64,000 nt of DNA from positions 513,170 through 577,169 of the forward strand of contig NZ_FOBU01000002.1 in NCBI RefSeq assembly GCF_900109915.1, written 5' to 3'. The stretch comes from Luteibacter sp. UNCMF331Sha3.1. Its GTDB lineage: Bacteria; Pseudomonadota; Gammaproteobacteria; Xanthomonadales; Rhodanobacteraceae. The notes under the pieces are model-generated. The model was not told the DNA's origin. It searched no databases and saw nothing but the letters and a program-made list of their open reading frames with translations. How positions within the stretch are numbered: the first letter of the stretch is position 1; each line of letters opens with the position of its first letter. Made by a program: the position numbers and the translations under genes. Below, one piece after another: positions 9,568-18,891 of this stretch.

Positions 9568-10426
9568 TTCGTTGACCCGTATTAGCGTCGTGATCCCTGC
9601 CAAAAACGAAAGTGCCGCGCTGGTGGCACTCATCCCGCGCGTGCTCGCCGCGGTGCCTGGCGCGGAAGTGATCGTCGTCGACGACGGGTCCACCGACGAT
9701 ACGCGGGCGGTGTGCGCCGCGGCCGGTGCAACGTGCCTGTCGTCGCCATACTCCATGGGCAATGGCGCAGCCATCAAGCGCGGTGCGCGCGCCGCTACCG
9801 GAGACATCCTCGTCTTCATGGACGGCGACGGTCAGCATGACCCCGGCGACATCGCCCGTCTTCTGGCACGCCTCGACGAGGGCTACGACATGGTCGTTGG
9901 CGCGCGGGACTGGGAAAGTCAGGCTGGCGTTGGCCGTGGCGTGGCGAACACCGTGTACAACTGGCTGGCCAGTCGGATGACCGGGCAAGCCGTCGCGGAT
10001 CTCACCTCCGGGTTTCGTGTGGTCCGGGCGGCGCGTTTCCGCGAATTCCTGCACCTCTTGCCGAACGGCTTCTCGTATCCGACCACCAGTACCATGGCCT
10101 TCTTTCGCAGCGCCTACGGCGTCGCTTACGAACCCATCAAGGCCGCGCAGCGCGTCGGTAAGAGCCACATCAAGCCGATCAAAGATGGCGTCCGTTTCCT
10201 GCTGATCATCTTCAAGATCGCGACGCTGTACTCGCCGCTGAAGCTCTTCGCACCCGTCAGCGTGGTTTTCATGCTCCTTGGCCTGGCCAACTATGCCCGC
10301 ACCTTCATCCAGGACGGCCGCCTTACCAACATGAGCACGCTGATGTGGAGCGCGGCGGTCATCGTGTTTCTCATCGGGCTGGTTTCCGAGCAGATCACGG
10401 CGCTGACGTACCGGCGTGACCAGTGA
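9551..10426 (+). CDS. family 2 glycosyltransferase, polyprenyl-phosphate sugar synthase type (DPM1/ArnC-like)
   Basis: 291 residues. The GT-A domain has the nucleotide-binding VIPAKNES start, VDDGSTDDT, and the metal site MDGDGQHDP (about 89-97). Two C-terminal hydrophobic segments (about 228-246 and 264-282) anchor it in the inner membrane. This architecture is typical of enzymes that load a single sugar onto polyprenyl phosphate, the donor form used by GT-C glycosyltransferases. Two GT-C candidates lie at 18.9 and 21.6 kb. It overlaps the SGNH gene by 17 bp, so it belongs to the same operon. The sugar cannot be told from sequence. Confidence 0.85.
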   Translation: MPQRNSSLTRISVVIPAKNESAALVALIPRVLAAVPGAEVIVVDDGSTDDTRAVCAAAGATCLSSPYSMGNGAAIKRGARAATGDILVFMDGDGQHDPGDIARLLARLDEGYDMVVGARDWESQAGVGRGVANTVYNWLASRMTGQAVADLTSGFRVVRAARFREFLHLLPNGFSYPTTSTMAFFRSAYGVAYEPIKAAQRVGKSHIKPIKDGVRFLLIIFKIATLYSPLKLFAPVSVVFMLLGLANYARTFIQDGRLTNMSTLMWSAAVIVFLIGLVSEQITALTYRRDQ

Positions 10427-10433
10427 GTCGCCG

Positions 10434-11618
10434 ATGACGAAACAGCGGTTGCTCGTCCTTGCTTCGACGTATCCCAGATGGAAGGGCGATCACGAGCCCG
10501 GTTTCGTTCACGCGTTGGCGAAGCAACTCGTCGATCGCTTCGATGTGGTGGCGGTCGTTCCGCACGCGCCGGGCAGCCTGCGCAGGGAAGTGCTCGACGG
10601 TGTGACCGTGGTGCGCTATCGCTACGCGCCGGCCGCGCTGGAAACGCTCGTCAGCGACGGAGGCATCGCGAGCAATCTGAGTCGCCATCGGTGGAAGTGG
10701 CTGCTGCTTCCGTCGTTCGTCGTCATGCAATGGTGGGAGGCGCGTCGCTGGCTCACCCACGATACGATCGTCCATGCCCATTGGCTCATACCTCAGGGCA
10801 TGGTCGCCCGTGCGCTGCGCAGGCCATATGTGCTGACCTCGCACGGCGCGGATGTGTTTTCGTTGCGCGGCCGCCTTCCATCCGTTGCGAAACGTTTCGC
10901 ACTACGTCGCGCGTCGGCAGCGACAGTGGTCAGTCACGCGATGGTGGAACCCCTGACGGATCTCGGGTCGCCATGCGCGCCATCGGTCCACCCGATGGGT
11001 GTCGATCTTTCCGTCGCGTTCACGCCTGATGAAAACATCGTTCGCGAGTCGAATCATCTTCTGTTCGTCGGACGCCTCGTCGGGAAGAAAGGCGTCGACG
11101 TACTGCTGCGTGCGATGAGCGAGGTGCTCACCTCGCACCCGGGCGCCCGGCTGTCCATTGTCGGACATGGCCCTCTCGCCGCTTCCCTCGAGAGGCTGGC
11201 CGGACAGCTTGGCCTCGGTGATCGGGTAACCTTCACCGGCCCGCTCGACCAAGCGGCCCTCGTTCCGCTTTACCGGGCGGCCACGGTCTTCGTCGCACCG
11301 TTCCGCCAGACGGCGTCCGGCGATCAGGAAGGTCTCGGGCTCGTGACGATCGAGGCGCTCGGATGCGGCTGTCCCGTTATCGCGTCGGATCTTCCGGCGA
11401 CGCGCGATGTCCTCTCGGGAACGGCGGGCTGCGTCGCCGTGGCCCCGGACGACCCCTCCGCGCTTGCGGCGGCGATCGTATCCGTGCTCGACGCACCAGG
11501 CGTGGCAGCCGCGCGCGCGCGTTCATCCTTACCGGCACTCGCCCAACGTTTCGACTGGCGAGCGGTCGGTGCGGCGTATGCGAAGGTCTTCAGCGATCTC
11601 GGAAGGCGGTCATTGTGA
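10434..11618 (+). CDS. family 4 glycosyltransferase
   Basis: 394 residues from the ATG at 10434; a GTG at 10416 would add six residues and overlap the previous gene. The GT-B fold shows an N-terminal LASTYPRWKGD segment, the HAHWLIPQG and TSHGADVF motifs of the acceptor domain, then LLFVGRLVGKKGVDVLLRA, IVGHGP and the E-x7-E donor motif in EGLGLVTIEALGCG. It is a retaining cytoplasmic sugar transferase that probably elongates the lipid-linked unit of the local glycan. It is last of the plus-strand operon from 7044, facing the minus-strand GT2 genes 20 bp away. Confidence 0.88.
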   Translation: MTKQRLLVLASTYPRWKGDHEPGFVHALAKQLVDRFDVVAVVPHAPGSLRREVLDGVTVVRYRYAPAALETLVSDGGIASNLSRHRWKWLLLPSFVVMQWWEARRWLTHDTIVHAHWLIPQGMVARALRRPYVLTSHGADVFSLRGRLPSVAKRFALRRASAATVVSHAMVEPLTDLGSPCAPSVHPMGVDLSVAFTPDENIVRESNHLLFVGRLVGKKGVDVLLRAMSEVLTSHPGARLSIVGHGPLAASLERLAGQLGLGDRVTFTGPLDQAALVPLYRAATVFVAPFRQTASGDQEGLGLVTIEALGCGCPVIASDLPATRDVLSGTAGCVAVAPDDPSALAAAIVSVLDAPGVAAARARSSLPALAQRFDWRAVGAAYAKVFSDLGRRSL

Positions 11619-11637
11619 CGTCCCCACGTGGCGGAAC

Positions 11638-12651
11638 TTACCGCCGCTGTCGCATGGTGCCCTGAAGGAAATGGATGGCGACCGCCATGCGGACCATCGT
11701 CTTCCGCGCCGCGAACGGCAGAAATCCCCAGTTGATCCATCCATCGTAGCGGACAGCAAGACGTACCGCCGGCCACGTGGCCCTGGCGATCAGGCCTCTC
11801 CAGGGATGCTTCGTGGCGTCGATCGCCTCGTAACCCAGCGCGCGGTATTCGGCCGGATGCAGCCTGGCGAATCGCGCCGCGGTGGTCTCGCCCGCCTCCC
11901 GCATTTTCGCGCACACCTTTTCCAGCACGAGTGAGTCGCGGTGAACGACCCGCGCGCCGTCGGCCTGTCCGAACCTCGCCCCGGCGGCCATCATGCGCAT
12001 GGCCAGGTCGCGATCTTCGAAACCGTATCCTCGATACGCTTCGTCGAAGCCGCCGACTCGCCTGAAGAGCCGCGCATCGATCATGACGTTCTGCGTCGTG
12101 AACGCCGCCGCCGCGCTGTGGCGAGACAGCCGTTCGCGTCGCGCCGTCGCGGCACCCTGATACGCGTGCCAGAAGCCGTCGTTCAGGCCCTCGATGCTAC
12201 CGATCGACACGTCGGCGTTCGCCATCGCGTCGATGTGATGGAGGAGGAACGTCTCGTTATCGGGCACGCAATCCGCATCGATGAAGAGAAGCAGATCGGC
12301 ATCCGATCCCGCGACACCCGCGTTTCGCGCAGCGGACCGGCCTACGTTCCGAGGGAGGCGCACGATGTCTATCCGGCCGCCAAATAGGCTCTCGAGCGCC
12401 TCGGCAGTTCCGTCCAGCGAACCATCGTCGACGATGCGCAGGCGGACGGTGAGCATGTCCGGCGCCGTGCACGCCAGTAGCGCCTCGATCGCGTCGGAGG
12501 CCCGAACGGCATCCCGATACACGGGCATCACGACATCGAGCTTTCTGCGTGCGTCGTTCAAAACGGCAGTTTGAGCGCGCGGGCGATCGGATATCGCCAC
12601 ATCTTGTTTGCCCAGGTCATCCATGCACGTATCGATCCGAAACGGGGGCAT
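11638..12651 (-). CDS. family 2 glycosyltransferase
   Basis: Up to 337 residues. The GT-A core starts near residue 38 (LDVVMPVYRD), with IVDDGSLDGT and the metal site FIDADCVPD. A GT2 C-terminal part has GYGFEDRDLAMRM. The start is uncertain. The ATG at 12651 overlaps the upstream GT2 gene by 94 bp and has no clear ribosome site. An ATG at 12624, a GTG at 12600 or a TTG at 12561 (4-bp TTGA overlap) are alternatives that all spare the catalytic core. It would add one sugar to the glycan; donor and acceptor are unknown. Confidence 0.85.
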   Translation of the reverse strand: MPPFRIDTCMDDLGKQDVAISDRPRAQTAVLNDARRKLDVVMPVYRDAVRASDAIEALLACTAPDMLTVRLRIVDDGSLDGTAEALESLFGGRIDIVRLPRNVGRSAARNAGVAGSDADLLLFIDADCVPDNETFLLHHIDAMANADVSIGSIEGLNDGFWHAYQGAATARRERLSRHSAAAAFTTQNVMIDARLFRRVGGFDEAYRGYGFEDRDLAMRMMAAGARFGQADGARVVHRDSLVLEKVCAKMREAGETTAARFARLHPAEYRALGYEAIDATKHPWRGLIARATWPAVRLAVRYDGWINWGFLPFAARKTMVRMAVAIHFLQGTMRQRR

Positions 12652-13328
12652 GTGGACAGGGCGCGACGTTGTTCGCGAAGCCTCATGAGCGTCTGCGCCC
12701 GGCTAATGCCCCCGGTTTCCACGTCGACCGTGATGCGATCGACATGCAACGCTCGCGTACTGGCGGGCAGTCGCAGAAGAAAGTCCAGGTCGCCCGTGAT
12801 CCGATAGCTCGTATCGAACGCGCCGTGGCGGTCGAACAGCGCACGCGCGTGCCAGAGCCCCGGATGACATAACGGCATCTTCGGGCCGATCCGGGCGAAG
12901 TCCCAGCCGCCACCGCCTTCGCCGAGACGCTTTCCGCTCGCGTCGACCCATCGGCACCGTGACGAAACCAGGTCGTAGGACTGGCCGCCGATCGCTTCCA
13001 GAATGGAAGCGACGGCATGCTCCTCGGCGAATGCGTCGTCCGCGCCGAGGAAGCAGACATAGCGTCCGCGCGCCCGCAGAAGCGCCTTGTTCCACGCATC
13101 GTAGATGCCCGTGTCGGGCTCGGAGACGACGTGGGTGATATGATCCGAGAAGCGGTCGACGACGTCCATTGTCGTATCGCGCGACGCGCCGTCGATCACG
13201 ATGAGTTCCCAGGCGCGGGACGACTGCGCCACGACTGACGCGAGGCAACGCTCGATCGTCCGCCTGGCGTTGAACGTGGCGATGACGATAGACAAAGCTG
13301 GTTCGGCCGTGGACGAATGAATAGGCAT
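12558..13328 (-). CDS. family 2 glycosyltransferase (WcaA-like)
   Basis: 256 residues from the ATG at 13328. An upstream in-frame start would run into the divergent GT4 gene at 13384, so the shorter form is preferred. GT-A motifs are LSIVIATFNARRTIERCLAS, VIDGASRDTT, SEPDTGIYDAWNKAL and FLGADDAF; the last stands in for the DXD site. The pattern SEPDxGIYDAMNKG is typical of the WcaA/colanic-acid type. It is first in a two-gene minus-strand unit with the GT2 gene below, and shares a 55-bp divergent intergenic gap with the next GT4 gene. Confidence 0.86.
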   Translation of the reverse strand: MPIHSSTAEPALSIVIATFNARRTIERCLASVVAQSSRAWELIVIDGASRDTTMDVVDRFSDHITHVVSEPDTGIYDAWNKALLRARGRYVCFLGADDAFAEEHAVASILEAIGGQSYDLVSSRCRWVDASGKRLGEGGGGWDFARIGPKMPLCHPGLWHARALFDRHGAFDTSYRITGDLDFLLRLPASTRALHVDRITVDVETGGISRAQTLMRLREQRRALSTCPRFGSIRAWMTWANKMWRYPIARALKLPF

Positions 13329-13383
13329 CACACCATTATGACGGCGTCTCGATGGCTGAGGAAGCGCCGCAGGGAGGACGGGA

Positions 13384-14505
13384 ATGACTGCTGAACTGCG
13401 AGCGGGCCCAGCCAGTGGCACGATTCGATCCCCGGTCCCGGAAGTCACGTTCGATCATGGCATTTTCGTCACGCAGCGGTTCGGGGGGGTCTCCCGGTAT
13501 TTCGTAGAGCTCGCGCGAGCCCTGGCCAGGGCCGGGGTACCCGTGACCGTGAGGAGTCCGATCTTCGTCACGGACGCCGTGGAAACATTGCGCCGCGAGG
13601 GCGTCGCTGTACGTGGTCGGCTCGTACCGGCGTTCAAGGGGGCAACCTGGCTCGGGAACCAACTCGGCCGGCTTGCTTCCTCGCGGTCTGCTCCGGGCCT
13701 TGTGCATGAGACTTGGTACATGGATTCCGTCGGCAAGCGATGTCCAGGCCGTATAGCCGTTACGCTGCACGACATGATAAGCGAGCTGTTCCCTGACGAA
13801 GTGACGGGTGGTCTCGAGCAGTCGCGGCGCAAACGTGCCGCCGTCAAGCGAGCAGATCTCATTTTCTGCGTGTCCGAGACCACAAGACGCGACGCCGCCG
13901 AGTTACTTGGTATCCCGGCCGACCGGATGGTCGTGACGCCTTTGGCATCGTCGCTGTCCGTGCTGCCACGCTCGCAAAGCGCGCGGCCATTCCTTCTATA
14001 CGTCGGGCACCGTGGTGGATACAAGAACTTTCGGCTTCTTCTCTCGGCTTACGGATCTCGACCTCGTCTGCATGGCGAATTCGATCTCGTCTGTTTCGGT
14101 GGCCCACCACTCGATGCCTCGGAGCGGGAGCTTGTGCCTCGGGCCGGAAAAGTGGTCCACCTGGTGGGTGGAGACGATGTGCTGGAGCAGCTTTATGCGC
14201 AAGCCAGTGTCCTCGTTTGCACGTCGCGCTACGAGGGCTTTGGTCTCCCCTTACTGGAAGCGATGTCGGCCGGATGTCCTGTCGTGGCGGTTGGTGGTGG
14301 TTCGACGCCTGAGGTCGGGGGAAGTGCGGCGCGGTACGTGCAGGCAGACGATATTGACGAACTAGCCGACACCCTCGAATCTTTGCTTAGCGACGAGGCT
14401 GAGCTCGAAGCGATGTCAGCGCGTGGTGTTTTGCGCAGCGCAAACTTTTCCTGGTCCCGGACGGCGAGTCGTACGCTCGAGGCTTATGCGGAGCGACAAT
14501 CGTGA
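13384..14505 (+). CDS. family 4 glycosyltransferase
   Basis: 373 residues. The ATG at 13384 follows a good GGAGGACGG ribosome site. The N-terminal domain begins FDHGIFVTQRFGGVSRYF, a pattern seen in mannosyltransferase-type GT4 enzymes of O-antigen clusters. The C-terminal donor domain has FLLYVGHRGGYKN and the E-x7-E motif in RYEGFGLPLLEAMSAGCP. It overlaps the FkbM gene by 4 bp (GTGA). By eye, this gene and the next two are less GC-rich than their neighbours, which is common for laterally acquired glycan genes. Confidence 0.9.
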   Translation: MTAELRAGPASGTIRSPVPEVTFDHGIFVTQRFGGVSRYFVELARALARAGVPVTVRSPIFVTDAVETLRREGVAVRGRLVPAFKGATWLGNQLGRLASSRSAPGLVHETWYMDSVGKRCPGRIAVTLHDMISELFPDEVTGGLEQSRRKRAAVKRADLIFCVSETTRRDAAELLGIPADRMVVTPLASSLSVLPRSQSARPFLLYVGHRGGYKNFRLLLSAYGSRPRLHGEFDLVCFGGPPLDASERELVPRAGKVVHLVGGDDVLEQLYAQASVLVCTSRYEGFGLPLLEAMSAGCPVVAVGGGSTPEVGGSAARYVQADDIDELADTLESLLSDEAELEAMSARGVLRSANFSWSRTASRTLEAYAERQS

Positions 14506-15476
14506 GAGCTTCTTGGTGGTCGTCCCGGATTGCCGCAGGTTCCGCCATCGACCCGGAGCGTACTTCGCTGGCGGGGCGAATGCGTCGCAAGGCGGCGCTT
14601 GCCATACGGGGCCTTGCGCTTGCCATGAACCGGGACGCGCCATGCATGGTACGCGTCGAGGGGATATCGCAGCCTTTCCTTTTGCCCCTATCTCATCAGT
14701 TGCCCGCGTACCGGGCCCGCCATCGCCTTTACGATCGGATGCTTCGCGATCTCGCCGATTACATACGGGGGGAGGGCGGGCTGCGTATGGTTGACGTTGG
14801 CGCGAATGTCGGCGACTCGATACTGTCGACGGCGCCTGTCCCAAGCGACACCTTTCTCGCGTTCGAGCCGCACCCGTCATTCATTCCCTATTTGCAAGCG
14901 AATACGGCGCAGATCGCCGGTGTGACGTTGTCGGATGCCGCCTGCGGACCGGGCGAGGGTTCCGTGCAGATCCGGACAGCAGCTCGTGGTACAGCGGGGA
15001 CTACCGTTGGTGAGGCGATGGAGCGCGTAGCGAGCCTTACGTCGCTGGATAGTGCACTTGAGCGTTTATGGCCCGGCGTTGCGCCCAATTTCGTTAAGAT
15101 CGACACTGATGGCTTCGATGTAGATGTACTTGTCGGCGGTCGGCGCCTGTGGCGCGAGATGCATCCATGGCTCCTCTATGAGATGGATCCCAGCCTAACG
15201 AGAGGGCACATCAATCGGCATCTAGATGGTCTGGCGTTTCTGCGAGAAGCGGGATACGAGAGCGCAGCCGCCTTCACGAACACGGGGCAGTTCGACACGA
15301 GGGTCGATCTTGCGGATCGCGAATCCTGGGAGGCGTTGATGGGCGGACATAGCAAGGTAGGACCCGTCCACTATCACGATGTGCTTCTCGCGCCCTCCGA
15401 AAACGATCTCACAAGTTTCCTCGAGCTTCTGACGCAACGGCGTGACCCTGGCGCAGTAACGCCGGCAAGCGCATGA
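14502..15476 (+). CDS. FkbM-family SAM-dependent methyltransferase
   Basis: 324 residues from a GTG that overlaps the GT4 stop by 4 bp. The SAM-binding motif I is MVDVGANVGDS (about residues 95-105), followed by FLAFEPHPSF, and the family signature VKIDTDGFDVDVL appears near 195-207. FkbM-type enzymes often O-methylate sugars of surface glycans, which fits the location. The 3' end overlaps the convergent flippase gene by 68 bp; both frames look fully coding there. No signal peptide; cytoplasmic. Confidence 0.87.
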   Translation: MRASWWSSRIAAGSAIDPERTSLAGRMRRKAALAIRGLALAMNRDAPCMVRVEGISQPFLLPLSHQLPAYRARHRLYDRMLRDLADYIRGEGGLRMVDVGANVGDSILSTAPVPSDTFLAFEPHPSFIPYLQANTAQIAGVTLSDAACGPGEGSVQIRTAARGTAGTTVGEAMERVASLTSLDSALERLWPGVAPNFVKIDTDGFDVDVLVGGRRLWREMHPWLLYEMDPSLTRGHINRHLDGLAFLREAGYESAAAFTNTGQFDTRVDLADRESWEALMGGHSKVGPVHYHDVLLAPSENDLTSFLELLTQRRDPGAVTPASA

Positions 15477-16776
15477 GCGTGGGTATGACGCTGGCCAGCA
15501 CGTAAGCGGTGGCAGTACACCATGGCACGACGGATATGCCCCAGAACGAAAGACCGAGTACCTTCAGTGTCAAGGCCAGGATAGACAAAGCGACAGCCAC
15601 CGCTACCTGGAAGGTCAGTATGCCGGCGGCGTTCAGGAACGTCGCGAAGGCCTGGCCTAACGCATCGAGCGCAGACCACACGACGAATCCGACGAGCAGA
15701 GCGGCCGGCGCAGTAAATTCGCGGTGTAGCCAGAACGTCGCTATCCAAGGGAAAAAGCCTGCGAAGGCCGTCGCTATCAATAGGGCGAATGCGCCAGCCC
15801 CGCCTAACGTCCATACGAGCGTCCTGCTGACCCAGGCGTTCTCGGACGCTGCCATTGCGTGCCGGTAAACCGGCCATAGTGGCACCCAAATCAAAGATAA
15901 CGATAACGAGATCAAAGAAAAGAGCCTCTGCACGACGGCGTATTCGCCAGCTTCAGCCGGGCCACGGATCGCGGCGATGAGAGGCAGGTCGATGGTGAAT
16001 GCCAAGGCGCCGCCCAGCTGCAGAGCGAAAAACAGCGCACCATCCCGTCGGATACGCGCACGAATATCGGGTCGAGCCGCACATGCCACCGGTCGGCGGT
16101 TGCCATGCAGGGGATGGCGCCAGAGCGAGACGCCGTTGAGAACGGCAGGCACAACGGTCGACGTGAGCGAGGCCGCAACAAGCCAGGCGAGCCCGGCGTC
16201 GATGAGCGCGGCGAAAATGGTCGCGATCAGAGCAACACCTTGACCGACGGCCTGCCAGCGGAAAGCAACGTGACCCATTCCGAGACCAAGCTGCGCACGC
16301 GTTGCCAGACTGAGGGGTACGCTGACGGTGGCCACGGTAAGAACAACGAGCGCTGCCACGCGCGCCTGCGCCGCCTCGGCGGCCGGGAGCCGGAGGATGC
16401 GCCACCACGGAAGAAAGGCCGCGAACACGACGCCGATTAGCATGATGGCGGCGATCGTCATCAACGTGCGCGCCGCCTCTCGGAGGATCGCCGCGATCTC
16501 GTCGTCTCGTTTACGGCCACGCGCATCGGCGATCATGTTCATCGCGCCGTTCCCGATCCCAAAATCGAGGAAACCGACAAAAGTGATCACTGAAACAAGT
16601 GTCGCCCAGACGCCGAACTCAGCCGCGCCGAGTGATCGCATCACGAATGGGAACGTCACGAACAGATTTACCGCAGCGATGGCCTTCGCGGTTAGCGACC
16701 AGCCACCCGCACGGAGGATAATGAGACCTCTTGGGCCGACCCGCCCAAGCCAGGATCGTTTCGGCGTCGTCGTCAT
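15409..16776 (-). CDS. polysaccharide/oligosaccharide flippase (Wzx-like)
   Basis: 455 residues with about twelve to fourteen hydrophobic segments and short loops. The N-terminus reads [20 protein letters not shown], then [15 protein letters not shown] and [11 protein letters not shown], the pattern of the MOP-superfamily polysaccharide transporters. It would flip a lipid-linked glycan across the inner membrane for assembly outside. The ATG at 16776 overlaps the fcl stop by 4 bp, making gmd-fcl-flippase one operon. No wzy polymerase is visible in the window. Confidence 0.88.
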   Translation of the reverse strand: MTTTPKRSWLGRVGPRGLIILRAGGWSLTAKAIAAVNLFVTFPFVMRSLGAAEFGVWATLVSVITFVGFLDFGIGNGAMNMIADARGRKRDDEIAAILREAARTLMTIAAIMLIGVVFAAFLPWWRILRLPAAEAAQARVAALVVLTVATVSVPLSLATRAQLGLGMGHVAFRWQAVGQGVALIATIFAALIDAGLAWLVAASLTSTVVPAVLNGVSLWRHPLHGNRRPVACAARPDIRARIRRDGALFFALQLGGALAFTIDLPLIAAIRGPAEAGEYAVVQRLFSLISLSLSLIWVPLWPVYRHAMAASENAWVSRTLVWTLGGAGAFALLIATAFAGFFPWIATFWLHREFTAPAALLVGFVVWSALDALGQAFATFLNAAGILTFQVAVAVALSILALTLKVLGLSFWGISVVPWCTATAYVLASVIPTLMRLPALLRQGHAVASEARGNL

Positions 16777-17711
16777 GCGACGTGGTGGCGGTACCAGGCG
16801 ACCGTCGAATCGATACCTTCATGCAACGGTATCGACGGCTTCCAGCCGAGCGATAGCAGCCTTGACGAATCGAGTCGCTTGCGCGGCGTGCCGTCCGGCT
16901 TCGTGGTGTCCCAGACCAGCCCTCCGCCAAATCCCGCCGCGCTCGCCACCGTCTGTGCCAACGTGGCAATGCTCACTTCGTCGTTGCTACCGATATTGAC
17001 GGGCGCGACGTCGGAGTAGCGGTCCATCAGAAAAACGGCCGCGTCCGCCATGTCGTCCACGTGCATGAACTCACGTAACGGTGTGCCGCTGCCCCAGACG
17101 CTCACGTGATCGGTCTGGCTATTAGCCGCTTCGACGAACCGGCGGATGAGCGCCGGGAGCACGTGCGAGTTCTCCGGATGGAAGTTGTCGCCAGGTCCGT
17201 AAAGATTGGTGGGCATGGCACTGATCGCGTCGAATCCGTACTGCCTGCGATACGCCTGACACATCGCGAGCCCGGCGATCTTCGCGATCGCGTACGCCTC
17301 GTTGGTCGGTTCGAGTGGCCCCGTCAGGAGATAGTCTTCCTTGATGGGTTGAGGGCAGTCGCGAGGGTAGATGCACGACGACCCAAGAAACAGCAGCTTC
17401 CGGGTGCCGTGCTTCCAGGCCGAATGAATCACGTTGGTCTGGATAGCGAGGTTCTCGCCGATGAAGTCCGCGGGATAGGTCGCGTTCGCATGAATGCCGC
17501 CTACCTTCGCGGCGGCCAGGAAGACATACGCCGGCCGTTCAGTGGCAAAGAAGGCTTCGGTCGCAGCCTGATCGCGCAGATCGAGTTCGGCTCTCGTGCG
17601 GGTGAGGATGTTCGACGCGCCCGCGTGTTCGAGGCGGCGGACGATGGCTGAGCCTGCCAGCCCACGGTGGCCCGCGACATAAATGGGAGCGTCGAGATCG
17701 AAAGGATTCAT
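16773..17711 (-). CDS. fcl: GDP-L-fucose synthase
   Basis: 312 residues from the ATG at 17711, which overlaps the gmd stop by 4 bp. It is an SDR-type epimerase/reductase that turns GDP-4-keto-6-deoxymannose into GDP-L-fucose with NADPH. The Rossmann motif is [11 protein letters not shown] near the N-terminus. The catalytic Ser lies in GSSCIYP and the Tyr-x3-Lys pair in [27 protein letters not shown] is the substrate-binding stretch typical of this enzyme. With gmd it gives a complete two-step GDP-fucose route from GDP-mannose. Confidence 0.95.
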   Translation of the reverse strand: MNPFDLDAPIYVAGHRGLAGSAIVRRLEHAGASNILTRTRAELDLRDQAATEAFFATERPAYVFLAAAKVGGIHANATYPADFIGENLAIQTNVIHSAWKHGTRKLLFLGSSCIYPRDCPQPIKEDYLLTGPLEPTNEAYAIAKIAGLAMCQAYRRQYGFDAISAMPTNLYGPGDNFHPENSHVLPALIRRFVEAANSQTDHVSVWGSGTPLREFMHVDDMADAAVFLMDRYSDVAPVNIGSNDEVSIATLAQTVASAAGFGGGLVWDTTKPDGTPRKRLDSSRLLSLGWKPSIPLHEGIDSTVAWYRHHVA

Positions 17712-18817
17712 TCGTGGCGCTCCGAGGTGGAAAAGCCGGCATGCTTCACGAGGGCGTCCCTGCGCGCCTCGCGCAGATCGTGAGAGACCATTTCCTGCAC
17801 CAGCTGCGCGAACGACGTTGCCGGTTGCCATCCGAGGTTCCTGCGCGCCTTGCTGGCGTCGCCGAGGAGCGTTTCCACCTCGGCGGGACGAAAGTATCGC
17901 GCGTCGACTTCGACGACGACGTTGCCGGGCTCGAGGGCCGAGCCATCGGGAACGCTCGCGGCCCGGGCACGTTCGGTCTCACCGCTACCCTCCCATGCAA
18001 GTTCGATTCCGAGCTCGGCCGCTGCCATCGACACGAAGTCGCGCACGGAATGCTGCTCGCCCGTCGCGATCACGTAGTCCTCGGGCACGTCCTGCTGGAG
18101 CATGAGCCACTGCGCCTCGACGAAGTCCCTTGCGTGGCCCCAGTCACGTCGGGCATCCAGATTGCCGAGGAAGAGTTTCTCCTGCAGGCCGGTATGAATG
18201 CGCGTCAGCCCGCGCGTGATCTTCCTCGTGACGAAGGTTTCGCCGCGACGCGGCGATTCGTGGTTGAACAGGATGCCGTTGCACGCGTACAGGCCATATG
18301 CTTCGCGATAATTGACAGCGATCCAGTACGCGTACAGTTTCGCCACCGCGTAGGGCGAGCGCGGATAGAAGGGCGTTTCCTCGGTCTGCGGGGTCTGCCG
18401 GACTTTTCCATAGAGCTCGGACGTCGACGCCTGGTAGAAGCGCGTCGTCTTCTCCATGCCGAGAATGCGGATCGCCTCCAGAAACCGTAGCGTTCCCAGG
18501 GCATCTGCATCGGCGGTGTATTCCGGTGTCTCGAACGAGACCTGCACGTGGCTCTGCGCGCCGAGATTGTAGATCTCATCCGGCTGCACTTGCTGGACGA
18601 TCCGGATCAGGTTCGTCGCGTCGGTCAGATCCCCGTAATGCAGGATGAAGCGTCGGTCGCTTTCATGGGGGTCGCGATAAAGATGATCCACGCGTTCGGT
18701 GTTGAACGACGACGCACGCCGCTTGATCCCGTGCACCTCATAACCCTTGCCTAAAAGGAACTCGGCCAGATAGGCGCCGTCTTGGCCGGTAATTCCCGAA
18801 ATGAGTGCTCGCTTCAC
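17708..18817 (-). CDS. gmd: GDP-mannose 4,6-dehydratase
   Basis: 369 residues, typical for Gmd. It converts GDP-D-mannose to GDP-4-keto-6-deoxy-D-mannose. The NADP-binding [20 protein letters not shown] is at the N-terminus, followed by [16 protein letters not shown]. The catalytic STSELYGKV and the Tyr-x3-Lys pair in [10 protein letters not shown] are intact, as is [20 protein letters not shown]. It is first in the operon gmd-fcl-flippase, 74 bp downstream of a GT-C gene on the same strand. I see no convincing promoter in that gap. Confidence 0.97.
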   Translation of the reverse strand: MKRALISGITGQDGAYLAEFLLGKGYEVHGIKRRASSFNTERVDHLYRDPHESDRRFILHYGDLTDATNLIRIVQQVQPDEIYNLGAQSHVQVSFETPEYTADADALGTLRFLEAIRILGMEKTTRFYQASTSELYGKVRQTPQTEETPFYPRSPYAVAKLYAYWIAVNYREAYGLYACNGILFNHESPRRGETFVTRKITRGLTRIHTGLQEKLFLGNLDARRDWGHARDFVEAQWLMLQQDVPEDYVIATGEQHSVRDFVSMAAAELGIELAWEGSGETERARAASVPDGSALEPGNVVVEVDARYFRPAEVETLLGDASKARRNLGWQPATSFAQLVQEMVSHDLREARRDALVKHAGFSTSERHE

Positions 18818-18891
18818 GACATCGTCCGCTGTGTATGGGTTTCCCGTAGCCGATGCGTCGACAACGGTGCTGCATTGTAATACGACGGCGG

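Noticed and set aside
18818-18891. Possible sigma-70 promoter (TACAAT) for gmd
   Set aside because: No acceptable -35 element at a normal distance; too weak to list.
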